The notes beneath the pieces are model-generated. The model did no database searches. It had not been told where the DNA came from and was given only the letters and a program-made list of their open reading frames with translations. Both the position numbers and the translations under genes were made by a program. Shown in pieces: positions 32,740 through 42,960 of a stretch of DNA of 64,000 nucleotides (position 1 is its first letter; every line of letters begins with the position of its first letter). This stretch comes from Paracamarosporium sp. OC-R06-R3 (Eukaryota > Ascomycota > Dothideomycetes > Pleosporales > Didymosphaeriaceae), in assembly GCA_019828545.1 (NCBI GenBank), contig JACVRA010000364.1, forward strand, positions 462,304-526,303, given 5' to 3'.

Positions 32740-33953
32740 GAGGGTATATATAGCAAATGACAAAAGGGGATAGGCGGAGTGGGGGACAATGATATGCAGG
32801 TGTGGTGATGGAGGACTGACAGTGGTGTGACGGACTTAGCCCGTAGCCTGAGGACGGCTCTTATACTACGACAATGAAGCGGATTCGGTATCATGTTTGA
32901 CGGATGGGGGAGTCACTCTGGATCCTAGGCGTATTGGTCAACATGGTCATACGCCTTACTACGTGCTCAAAAATATACGAGTGGCTACGTATGCAGATCC
33001 GGCGGGTAGTTCAGCCCCAGGGCACGAGTTGGTATGGGCCGCGTGCAGTCGCTAGCGGAACGACCGAAGCGATAGCGACCGAGCATCGTGAGTGGTCCTG
33101 GGCCGCCGCAAAGGGAGCGCGTTCGTCGTATAGACGACGCAAGTGTTCAATGTGTCCTTTGATTAAGATTGCATTGCGTGTACCAGATGCATAACTACGT
33201 GGGCAGCAACAACGGCGGCTTGCGAGGTCCCCAGGCAGCAGAATTCGCTGACGTCTGGTTGGAATAAGCTCCACCGGGACACGGGACGAGTCGCGGAATC
33301 CCTGAGCGCTGGAGCAGAGGCTGGGTCAGCGGAATGGCTGCAATCTGATTAGATGGGGCTGTGTGAAGGTTCGCGAGGGCAGAATCGGAACCTGTGACGC
33401 TTGGTTAACCCTCTGCGGAAGCCCGTGGGAGGCCCGGTAATTCAGGCATCGAAATCTGCTGGTCATCTGCCATCTGACGGCAGCTTTCCGGGTCGCGGGC
33501 CACCAAAGAATGAAACTGGGCGACGGTGAGTCAAGATGGAGCGTCCGATTCCACCCGCTGAACGCGACCGAAGCAAGTCCCCATTTAGAAGGCGCGCTCC
33601 CAAGGACACCGAGACACCGAACAAGCCGTGTCGGCGGGTGACTTCACACTTCACAGAGGAGTGGCTGCGAATGGTTCTTTGTTTTTGTTCTCGCAGTCGT
33701 CCTCTGAGATACACTTTTTTTTTTCGCGAGCACCTTGCTTAACAGATCGGTCATCACGGGCGCCCTAATGCAAACAGAGGATATGATGATTCAAAACATA
33801 ACATTCACGCCGCTAACTCCATCATCTATCCGTTGCTGCAAGACACGGTATAATGTCTGCTGTGGTCGCCCGTATGCACAGAATCCCATCGCTCGCTGAA
33901 GAAAAACCTGGTATACCCAAGATGCAACCCGACCGAACATGTGTAATGCGGAT
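32740..33953. other. Intergenic region between DJ-1 and ATX1 genes
   Basis: 1.2 kb, no supported gene. The left end is the DJ-1 promoter. A T-rich run lies at 33714-33723. The right end contains the likely ATX1 3' untranslated region. Confidence 0.45.
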
Positions 33954-34245
33954 CTAGACATCCCTCGCCTCGCCGTCTGCGGTGCCAGACTTGACCGTCT
34001 TGCCCGTCTTCTTGATCTTCTCCAGAACGGTGTCGTAGCTGAGCGAGTCTTCGGTGACGATCTCGGCGGTCTGGGTCTCGAGGGACACGTTGTAGGACTT
34101 GACGCCTGGAAACCTGTCAGCTTGATGGAAAGACAGCGGCGGGAAATGTGCACGTACCGTCGAGCTTCTTCAGCACGCGCTCCACGGCGCCGGAGCAGCC
34201 GCCGCAGCTCATGGCAACCTCGAACTTGTAGTTGTGCTCAGACAT
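33954..34245 (-). CDS. ATX1: Cytosolic copper chaperone ATX1
   Basis: Small HMA-domain metallochaperone that takes Cu(I) from uptake transporters to the P-type ATPase of the Golgi (Ccc2/CtaA), supplying secreted copper enzymes such as multicopper oxidases. Exons 34245-34158 and 34105-33954 with a 52-nt intron (GTACGT...TTCCAG) encode 79 aa, close to yeast Atx1 (73 aa). The metal site MSCGGC (Cys14, Cys17) is intact, and the first helix reads SGAVERVLKKLDGVKSYNVS across the junction. The C-terminal lysines (LEKIKKTGKTVKSG) match those used for docking to the ATPase. A TATAAAA box lies about 106 bp upstream on the minus strand (34357-34351). The promoter region is shared with palA. Confidence 0.96.
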
Positions 34246-34867
34246 GGCGTTGGTGTCGTGTGCTGTAGAGCGAAGTGGGCTGGTGGGCTGGTGGGGTTGT
34301 TTGTGTTGTTGGAGGGATGCAGTGGGTGGATGTCGAGGGCAGCGGGGCTGTTTTATATGTCGGTGTCGGTCACTGAAGGAATGAATGAGGACAAGAGGGG
34401 TTGCGCAAGTTTCGCGACCGTGTTGCAATCGGCTAGATTACTATAGATTGGGCGGCTGCGCTGCTGACAATTCACTCTGGGAGCGGAGATGCGGTAGGCC
34501 TTTGAGACCTGCCGCGATTCACGAGCGTAGCGTCCCCTCGCTTCCAAACGGAAAGGTGTCAACAAACTGTGGCGCGAAACGTGCTCATTGTCTGGGTTGC
34601 GGCTTTGATGCGCCACAGGTGTGCGGCTCTGGGCTGCGCGCCATGCTCGCGCCTGCAGGTGACTTCTGCGGAGGCGGCCAGAAACCGCTATTTCATTCAA
34701 GACAGCAGGGTATGTAAAAGAGCAGGGGAATGGTCGTGCGGGTGCGTGCCTGGCTGGCCGGTGCAGGTGGCTGCGGCTAGCTTTCAGGGCCTGCAGACGT
34801 CACCGCCCCGCGCTCTCCCTCATCACCGCAGTAAACAATCTCAACCGACCTCTGCGCAGAGCACCAG
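34246..34867. promoter_or_regulatory. Divergent promoter region of ATX1 and palA
   Basis: 622 bp between the two ATGs. Apart from the ATX1 TATA box I see no defined element. The palA side has a C/T-rich stretch just before the ATG at 34868. Confidence 0.5.
34351..34357 (-). promoter_or_regulatory. TATA box of ATX1
   Basis: Minus-strand TATAAAA about 106 bp upstream of the ATX1 ATG at 34245, a normal distance in filamentous ascomycetes. Confidence 0.6.
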
Positions 34868-37480
34868 ATGGCCTCGTAAGCTTACAGCCCGCCCAAATAC
34901 CATATCTAGAGCTGACCAAAATACGTAGTAATATTCTATTCCTGCCGTTCCGGCGCTCGCACTCCGTAAACCTCTCCGAAGCTATCAAACAATACATTTC
35001 GTCCAAATATGACCAGCACCCGGACCTGTTCGCAAAGGATCTCGATGCCATCGAGAAGCTGCGCTCTGTAGCCATCCATGCACAGGAACCTCACCCGAGT
35101 AACGTCCCGAAGCTCCAGACGTATGCGGCCCAGCTTGTGTGGATCAGCGGAAAGTTTCCAATCGACATTGGCGTCGAGTTTCCCTGGTATCCCGCCTTGG
35201 GATACAACACGAGCCGCCCCATCGCTCGGAACAACCTTCGGTTCGAGCTGGCAAATATAGTATTCAACATCGCCGCCATGTACTCGCAGCTCGCCATGTC
35301 GTCGAACCGAAGCACACCGGACGGGTTGAAGGCCGCCGCCAACAACTTCTGTCTAGCTGCAGGCACCCTCGTTCATCTTCGAGATAACATTCTTCCCGAA
35401 TTACGCACCACACCGCCGGAAGACATGGATACAATGACGTTGGAGTGCTTGGAGAAGCTGGTGTTGGCTCAAGGACAAGAATGCTTTTGGCAGAAAGCTG
35501 TCAAGGACGGTCTAAAGGATGCAACCATCGCGAAGCTCGCAGCTCGTGTGTCGGACCTCTACAACGAAGCCAGCGAGGCAGGAATACAGTCAGACGCCAT
35601 CAGCAGCGAGTGGATACATCACATGGCGGCCAAGCACCACCATTTTGCAGCCGCTGCTCAGTTCCGTGCCGCGTGCGATTGCTTGGAAAAGCGGAAATAT
35701 GGGGAAGAGGTGGCAAGGCTACAGGACAGCTTGACATGCGTCAACGAGGCCCTCAAAGAGCAACGATACATCAACAAGGTTGTGCTAGGTGATCTAAACG
35801 GATTGAAGAATAGGGTCACCGAAGATCTGAAACGTGCAGAGAAGGACAACGACATGATATACCTCCTCCCAGTCCCGCCAAAGTCGGAGCTGAGGATTCT
35901 CGATCGAGCTAACATGGTGGTTGCACGGGTGCCCAAAGAGGTGGCTGATTCCAACGCTCTGCTGGGCGATCATGGTGAACTTGGTCCTGCGCTTTTCTCG
36001 AAACTTGTGCCTTACTCTGTTCATCTGGCGGCCAGCATTTACGCCGACCGACGAGATCGCCTGGTCAACAGCAACATAGTCGAAGAACTAGAAAAGCTAA
36101 CGGCCGAGCTGCACGACATCCTCAGAAGCTTGAACCTACCTGGCTCGCTTCAGGCGCTCGAGAAGCCGCTTGGGATACCTCCCGGTCTCATGGCTCATGC
36201 AGAGGAGATCCGACAACAAGATGGGCTAAACCGATTACACCGCTCAATGAAGGATACGAAGAAATTGAAAGAGAATGATGTAGCCATCTTCCACGAAGGA
36301 TGTAATCTGCTAAATTCGGAAACGGCAGAGGACGACGCAGCTCGACTCAAATACGGAACCGATCGATGGACGCGGCCAAGTGCGCGACAAGCAGCTCCCA
36401 AGTTGTATGGACAGATCGACGAAATCAATGGCTACTTTAAAGCCGCCGAGAGCAGTGATTCTATCGTCGGGACCAAGTTGACAGAGAATGAAAAACTCAT
36501 TGCCCTCCTCAATGGTCCCGACTACGACATTGAAAATTATGTACCCAGTGGCCGACGACCAGCAATCACTGGCGACGTAGAAAGGGAAGCTGGTAAACTC
36601 CGGGGATGCTTCAACGAAGTCAGCCGTCTAGAGAGCAGGCGAAGGCGAAAAGTCGAGACGCTGCGTACAAAGGCGAAGCAAGATGACATAAGTACGTGCC
36701 GTGCTCTTTATCGATAATGTATGCTCACAGCCTTACAGATCCTGAGCTACTGCGCGAAGCCGCTCGCTTAGAGCGGGAGTATCCTATGCAGAACATCGAG
36801 GCTGTACAATTCGAGGCTCTGTTCGACAAACGGCTGCAGATGTACGATGTTGACTTGGAGATGGTCAAGGATGAAGGTCGGGAGCAGCAAGACGCGATAC
36901 AAAGACTACAAGCCGCCAATGCCACTTTTGTGAATGCGCGGAGAGGCGACCAGTCGACCAAACAGCGCGAACAGGCGCTGCAAAGCCTTGAAAACGCATA
37001 CTACAAATACAAGGAGATCATTGCGAACCTGGACACCGGACGCAAGTTTTACAACGATCTCTCTAAGATAGTGTCCAGGTTCCGGGACGATTGTCGAAGC
37101 TTCGTCTACCAACGGAAGCAGGAAGCTTCGCAAGTTGAAGGGTAAGTCCCTGGTTGAAATGTCTAAACAGCAGGCTAATGAATGCTAGTGACATTGCAAA
37201 CTCGATGAGCGCGCTTAATTTGCAGCAAGCCAACTCAAGCTCATTACAACAACAGCGTCAGGCTGATGCCCAGAACCCACAATATGGTGCAGATGCCCAC
37301 GCCGAGGAGCCGTTGACAGCACCAACACCTACACGGGCCAGCGTAGGCCCCGGTATGTGGACACCAGAAATGCCCATTCGCTTTGCTGCAGTGCCGACGG
37401 CGTCTGGCGGCGCTCGCCCCACAAACGGGCCTGCGCAAGATGGACGGTGGGATCCTACAAAAGGTCTGAAGTTTGGTTAA
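34868..37480 (+). CDS. palA: pH-response regulator PalA/Rim20 (BRO1 domain)
   Basis: Alix-like scaffold of the alkaline-pH pathway; it binds YPxL motifs in the PacC/Rim101 factor and, through its BRO1 domain, ESCRT-III Snf7/Vps32, bringing PacC to its protease PalB. Four exons: 34868-34875 (8 nt, MA plus TC), 34929-36691, 36739-37141, 37189-37480; introns are 53, 47 and 47 nt. The product is 821 aa, the family length. The N-terminus NILFLPFRRSHSVNLSEAIK matches Aspergillus PalA. The BRO1 domain (about 4-380) includes KLQTYAAQLVWISGKFPIDI and VEFPWYPALGYNTSRPIARN. The V-shaped coiled-coil arms follow (about 390-730), with REAARLEREYPMQNIEAVQF. The tail is Gln/Pro-rich and ends with GRWDPTKGLKFG. 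The 8-nt first exon is inferred from the conserved N-terminus; the alternative ATG at 35137 would cut into BRO1. Confidence 0.95.
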
Positions 37481-38642
37481 ATCTCCGGTGGCACGATGCG
37501 GGCGTATCGTGTAAATGCAAGAGGGCCTCGCGCCCCGATGCCCAGGCGATGAAGTCTATACAGGTACACCACCAGCGAGCGCATGAAAGCGCATACAGCA
37601 GCATACTATTAATAAAGCAGCGGCTGATGATGTAATAAACCCGTTGGAAAGGTAATGCGCGTGTTAGTTGATGTGCGTGTATGCGTGTATTGCATGGGAC
37701 ATGATGTAGGAGGGCGTGGTGCTTGGGTAGCGAATCTGCCTTGTGTGGAGATGCGCCTTGCACAGCCCCCCGATTCGGAACGACCCACGAAGGTGGGCCA
37801 TGATTTGACATCGCACTGGACGAGGGCAATTCGCAATTGGACGGTTCTCGCTATGCCGCGAGGGCGGTTAGGCGTGGTGTGAAGGTAGTGCGTGAATTGA
37901 AGGGGGTGTTTGACGGGTCGAATTCGATAGCCTGGAGATACTATGATATTGGTGCGCTTAGGGGATATTGGATGTGATGCGACGCTCGATTCGCCAGACG
38001 CAAGACGAACAGCGTGCGGGCTGTTGGCTGGACTAGTGCTGATGAGGCTCCCGAGTTGAGTGCAGTCGGTCGCTCGTTGTCCTCTCGGCCACGCACAGCA
38101 CAGGGAACCCCTTTCGCCGTCAGAGAGCGATTCCACCGTCACCGTCACCGTCACCGTCACCGTCACTGTCACTGTCACCGTCGCCGCAACCCGTCTCCAG
38201 TGTTTTATGCGCGGCTGGGCGTGCAATTCTCCCCGATCCTTCGACGTCGTGCCCACGCTCCAGCGAGCCAGTGAGTGGCAGGCGAGCAGACCCGCAGAGC
38301 ACACGGCGGGATCGTCGCGGGCAGTCGATTCGACCGTTTCAGCAGCCGGGACACGCTGAAACGAGGCACCGCTGGGCATCTTGACGTCGTGTTGTTACTT
38401 TTAGCAGCACGGGTTAGCGCAGGGCTGTGTCTGCGCTGCGAACCTTCACCAGCAACAAGCAGCACATCGACCACAGCCACTCTTCACCAGCCGCACCCAG
38501 CCAGGGACCAGACGACGGGCCACTCATCTCTCTCGCAGCCGGCGCCCGCACGGTCCGCAGGCTCGTGCGAAGAGGTCCTCCCAGTCGCATCACGCTCGTC
38601 CCCAGGAATAGACACACGCGCACTCACGCCCGCACCCACGCC
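37481..38642. other. palA-crzA intergenic region
   Basis: 1.16 kb between tandem genes. It contains the palA 3' region and the crzA promoter/leader, with an eight-unit hexanucleotide repeat at 38135-38182. From about 38450 to the ATG the DNA is CA- and C-rich, as in fungal leaders. No gene recognised. Confidence 0.5.
38135..38182. repeat. ACCGTC hexanucleotide microsatellite
   Basis: Eight consecutive 6-bp units: five ACCGTC, two ACTGTC, one ACCGTC. It lies about 460 bp upstream of the crzA start. Length variation between strains is likely for such a tract. Confidence 0.9.
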
Positions 38643-40859
38643 ATGGATCGCGGCCGCTCTCGCTCCCCGTCCCATATAAGGCAGCCCTCCGCCAGCCCAG
38701 CCGGCCATGCACCCTTCGGCACGTCTGGTCTCGGCCTCGATCACTCGCTCTCGCCAGACCCGAGCTCCAGCTTCCAAGTCACGACTGCGGGGCAGCCCTA
38801 CGACTCGTCGCAGTACCTCACCACCACGCAGCCCGCCCAGCAGCACTTCGCCCCGCCCGCCGCCCAGCTCGACGCCGCCTTCCTGCAGTCGTCGCAGCCC
38901 GCCTCGCACCAGGGCACCCCGAGCCCGCACTTCGGGCCCCAAGGCAACCACGTCGCGCCCGACCCGCTCAACATCAACGCGACGGGCGACTTCAGCCTCT
39001 TCCCCGACGCCAGCGGCCTCAATCCGAACCACGCCATTGACCCCTCGTTCCTCAGCAACTCGCTCGACCCGCAGCTGCTCGACTCGTCTCAGCCGCAGAA
39101 CCACTCCATCAACCCCTCGGATCTCATGAACCAGATGGCCGCCACGCAGGCGCACTCTCCCACGCCGCCGCACCTGCTGCCCGGCATGAACCAGCGCAGC
39201 CCCAGCCCGCACGCCTCGCCCAACATGAACCAGGGCGCCTTCCCCTCGCCCTCGCACTCCCGCCATGCCTCGCTAGACCCCAGCGCCGCATACGGCCAAG
39301 CGAACGAGTGGGGCAACATGGCAGCTTTCAGAGGCCACCGACGAACGCCCTCGGAGACGTACAGCGACGTCTCGTCTGCGCACGCGTCGCCGTACCTGGG
39401 CAACCAGGACAGCTTCGAGGACGGCAACCCCTCGCCGCTGCTCAACCCCCAGGACCCCGCTCTCTTCCAGGAGGTCATGCAATTCGGCCAGTTCAACCTG
39501 AACGATGCCCAGCCACACATCAGCCCCGGCCACAGCCCTCACATCTCCCCGCGACTGTTGCCGCAGCAGCAAGCGCTCCCGCAGTTCCAGCCAGGAACCT
39601 TCGGCTTGGATCCCAACCTGCAAAATCAGTATGCGCAGCAGGGCATGGGCACATACCAGGGACAGGAGCCGTTCCCAACAATCAATCAGGGTGGGCCTGG
39701 ACCTGAATTCGGGCAGGCCGACACCATGTCACCGCCGGAGATCAACATCGATTTCGCGCCTCCCTCGCGACAGGCGAGCTTTGAGCCCCCAAAACCAGAA
39801 CTGCAGACTGATGCACTTAGTCCGCCTGACAGATGTAAGAAGCTCAAACCGACACCCGTCTACGATTGCTAACAGCGAGCAGCACGGAGTCGCAACAGGA
39901 TACGTGCCAAATCGGACCCTTTCAGCAGTGCTAGCTCTCGCGCCTCAACCCCCGGCCTCGACGCACTAGAAGCAAATAGATCACTCTCACCCGGTGCCGC
40001 CAAGGGCTCGCGCTCCCCGTCGCCCGGCTCTACAAAGTCCTCCCGTCGCTCCTCTACCTCTAGCGTGCCTCATCGTGATTACATTCTTGATCTCGCCGAT
40101 CCATCCCGACCAAATTCAAATGCGCCTGATGGCTCGAGCGCAAAACGGACGCAGAAACACCCCGCAACGTTCCAATGCACCCTCTGCCCCAAGCGGTTCA
40201 CACGTGCCTACAATCTCCGTTCACATTTACGCACCCACACTGATGAGCGTCCTTTCGTTTGCAGCGTTTGCGGCAAGGCGTTCGCTCGTCAGCACGACCG
40301 TAAGCGACACGAAGGATTGCACTCTGGAGAGAAGAAGTTCATCTGCCGCGGTAACTTGAAGGACGGAAACAATTGGGGATGCGGTAGGAGGTTCGCTCGT
40401 GCAGACGCTCTTGGCCGGCATTTCCGATCGGAAGCCGGTCGTGTGTGCATACGTCCGCTACTAGAGGAAGAAGCCCAAGAGAAGGGCCACTGGGACGGTC
40501 AAAACCAGCCCATGGACAACTCCAACGGCATGTTCGCGCCAATGCCTCAGCAAGGCTACCCAGGCATGATGGCGCCGCAGCCAGGGTACGAGGCATTCCC
40601 GCCTGTAAGCGGCGGTCTTGAGCCCGGACCCGTTCCCCAATATGGTCTTCCCGCGGCGCTTCTCGCGCAGTATCCTGCACTTGCAGGCCTCAACTGGAAC
40701 GACCTGCCCGCCGGTGCACCTGACGATGTCGAAGGTGACATAAGCGGAAGGAGTAGCTTCGACGCTAGCAGTGGAGGTGAGATGTTCGACGACGACGGCG
40801 AGTCGTATCCCGCGCAGCAGTATGGCTGGGCGAGTGACTACGAAGCTAACGCGAGGTAA
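38643..40859 (+). CDS. crzA: Calcineurin-responsive zinc-finger transcription factor CrzA/Crz1
   Basis: C2H2 factor dephosphorylated by calcineurin when cytosolic calcium rises; it then enters the nucleus and activates cell-wall, ion-homeostasis and stress genes. Exons 38643-39834 and 39883-40859 with a 48-nt intron (GTAAGA...GAGCAG) encode 722 aa. The N-terminus [16 protein letters not shown] matches fungal CrzA. Residues 60-450 are Gln/Pro/Ser-rich and disordered, with repeated SP sites. A PxIxIT-like calcineurin-docking motif, PEINID, is at residues 365-370. The DNA-binding domain (about 496-586) has two classic fingers ([40 protein letters not shown]) and a third atypical one with a long loop ([16 protein letters not shown]), the Crz1 hallmark. 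The C-terminal tail is acidic and Gly/Pro-rich. ATG 38643 is chosen from homology; the frame is open further upstream. Confidence 0.95.
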
Positions 40860-42725
40860 AGGGCTCGGCATTTCTTACGTCTGATCTTTTCCGTGGCGTT
40901 ACTTCGCTTTTCATGTCGCTATTCGGCAGCTCGCCTGGTCGCATTTTTGCATGACCTACGTACACTTTTTCTTCACGACTTGATTATTTTACGATGTCAG
41001 ACGATCTGAAACCCTTTTTGCCTTTCTCTTCTCTTCTCTTGGATACCACTGTCATTGCTGGTTGTTTGGTTGGCTGGTTGCTTGGTTTTACGACGTGTTA
41101 CGCTTGAAGGGGTTCGTTATACCCGTTTCGATATGGATTACGAAGCGCCAGTATAGTTTGGCGGCGAGTGCGTTCATGACGATGGATGGGTGGGTGGGCG
41201 GTGTGCCGGGCTTGGAGTTTGATGCAGGCTTTGGCCGTGCGCTATAGAGTATAGAGCGATGGAACTAATGCGATTGTCTGTCTGTCTACCATCCACTTTA
41301 CCAGGTCCCCTACCTTTGTACCCCCAATTCATGCTCTTCTCTTCCCGTCTATTTCTCGCTGCCACATCCCCTCCCACATTACCTACCTACCTACCTACCC
41401 TAATCCCACCCCCCACCCATCCACCTAACAGAAACAAACAAAAACACCCCTGCTCCGCACCCCAACTCCAAGTCACGCCTTACCCATCTTACACTCCTTC
41501 CTCCCTCCCTACCACGCAAATCCCCGTCCCACGTAACACAACCACGCTCTCTTCTCCTCGCTACGCCGCCATGTCATCGCTGACGCCAAGACCCCGTGGC
41601 AAGCCTTACCTTCCTTCTCTTCTCTTCTCCCTTCACAATCTACCTCCCCGTCTTACGTACGCATCGCGTCGCAATGTAATACTCGCGAGCTGCTGACGTT
41701 GCGCGGTGCTGTGCTGCGCCACAGTGTACATCTTCGGGGCGGCGCGGCGCGGTGTGGCGCGGTGGTGAGCCGCGTGGTGGCCGCGTGGTGGGGGCTGGGA
41801 TGGTCCGGTCTGGGGGGGTGGGACAGGGTAGGGTTGAGATGGGAGTGCTACGGGATACGCGTGTGTATGTGGCTGTGGTTGTGGGGTTTCCCTGCGTGGA
41901 GCTGGGGATGGGGAAGTGGTTGGTGGGTTTGGGGAGATGGGGAGGGAGATGGACTGCATGGGGAATTGGATTAGACGGTGTTATTTGGGGAACGGGCGTG
42001 CGTAGGGGGTTGGTGGTGTGCGTTGTTGAGTATGGGTGGGTTGGTGTCTGTGTACGGGTGTCTTTGGTCGGTTGGTTGGCTGGTTTTATGTAGGTAGTGG
42101 TTTTGTTCAAGGTGTTTGTGTGTGTGATACTGTTTGTTTGGATATGCTGGTGGTTGAGTAGAGAAAGCGGATTTTGGGTGGCGTGTTGAGGCTGTGCTGC
42201 AAGGGAGGATAATGAGGCGCTGCGCAAAGCGAAGTTCTTGTTGTGTGTGTTGGTGGTATGATGTGGGTCAGAGTGGGAGTTGGAAGCTGGTTTGGAGTTG
42301 TGCTGTGGGTGTGGTGGGACGATGGAGTGTCTACGAGGTTTTTTGGGTGCGTGTGGTTTACAGTGTTAGGAGTCAGAGGACCAGCAGGGCAGAGGGCTGG
42401 GAAGTCAATGTTTTAATAGTGTAAATCCAATTGAGACGCTGTATAATAAGTACTACCATCCTTGATAGGTGGAGACGTACAAGCACATGTCGGGGAAAGC
42501 GTAAGTCAGTATAGCTATCTTATCTGTCAGTTTTAAGGCATAGTCTTGTGGGTTTTTAGCTAAGAAAGATGAAATCGTCTGAGTGAGTTACGCCAAGCCC
42601 ACACAAGATGATTTAGACGTTACATCGAGAATTGCGGACGTACTGACCCTTTAGTCATCTTTTCAAATCACATGAAGCCGGGAGTGAGAAATGTAATGAA
42701 AGTCAGCACTAGGTGGTGAACTAAT
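40860..42725. other. crzA 3' region and skewed gene-free interval
   Basis: 1.9 kb with no supported gene. About 41280-41640 is C-rich on the plus strand, including a CCTA tetranucleotide run near 41380; 41700-42340 is strongly G-rich. The skew flips near 41690, the same design as downstream of CCP1. From 42430 the DNA becomes AT-rich. Confidence 0.5.
41925..41946 (+). other. G-quadruplex motif
   Basis: G runs at 41925-41927, 41931-41934, 41939-41942 and 41944-41946 with loops of 3, 4 and 1 nt fit the G4 consensus. It lies inside the G-rich half of the crzA downstream region. Confidence 0.6.
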
Positions 42726-42960
42726 TGTCACGGCCGGACATGATTAGGTGCTCTTTTTGGTAATAAATATACTGTCACTTATTCAACAAAAGGCTCTAGA
42801 GACCCTAAAAAACCAGTAGTTTGTGGATTACTTGAAGGCACTTAGGCAGTGGGATGTGTTGACATAAATTCGCAACAATCAACTCACCCCTGGTATCAGA
42901 GTCGAGTGGATACATGCCTCGTACTGGATGTTCTATGGAAGGCGGTCACAGTATACTTTC
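42726..42960 (+). mobile_element. Relict LTR with Copia-type primer binding site
   Basis: TGTCACGGCC at 42726 looks like an LTR start, and the AATAAATA/TATAC region near 42760 could be its promoter. About 150 bp later, near 42888, is TGGTATCAGAG, the sequence complementary to the initiator-Met tRNA 3' end that serves as the primer site in Ty1/Copia elements. A short start-like ATGCCTCG follows but is soon closed. No gag, integrase or reverse transcriptase remains, and no second LTR copy was found in the window. The exact LTR end is uncertain. Confidence 0.45.

Noticed and set aside
38484..39266. 260-codon minus-strand frame over crzA
   Set aside because: Antisense shadow of the Pro/Ser/Gln-rich N-terminal part of CrzA; composition is Arg/Gly/Val repeats.
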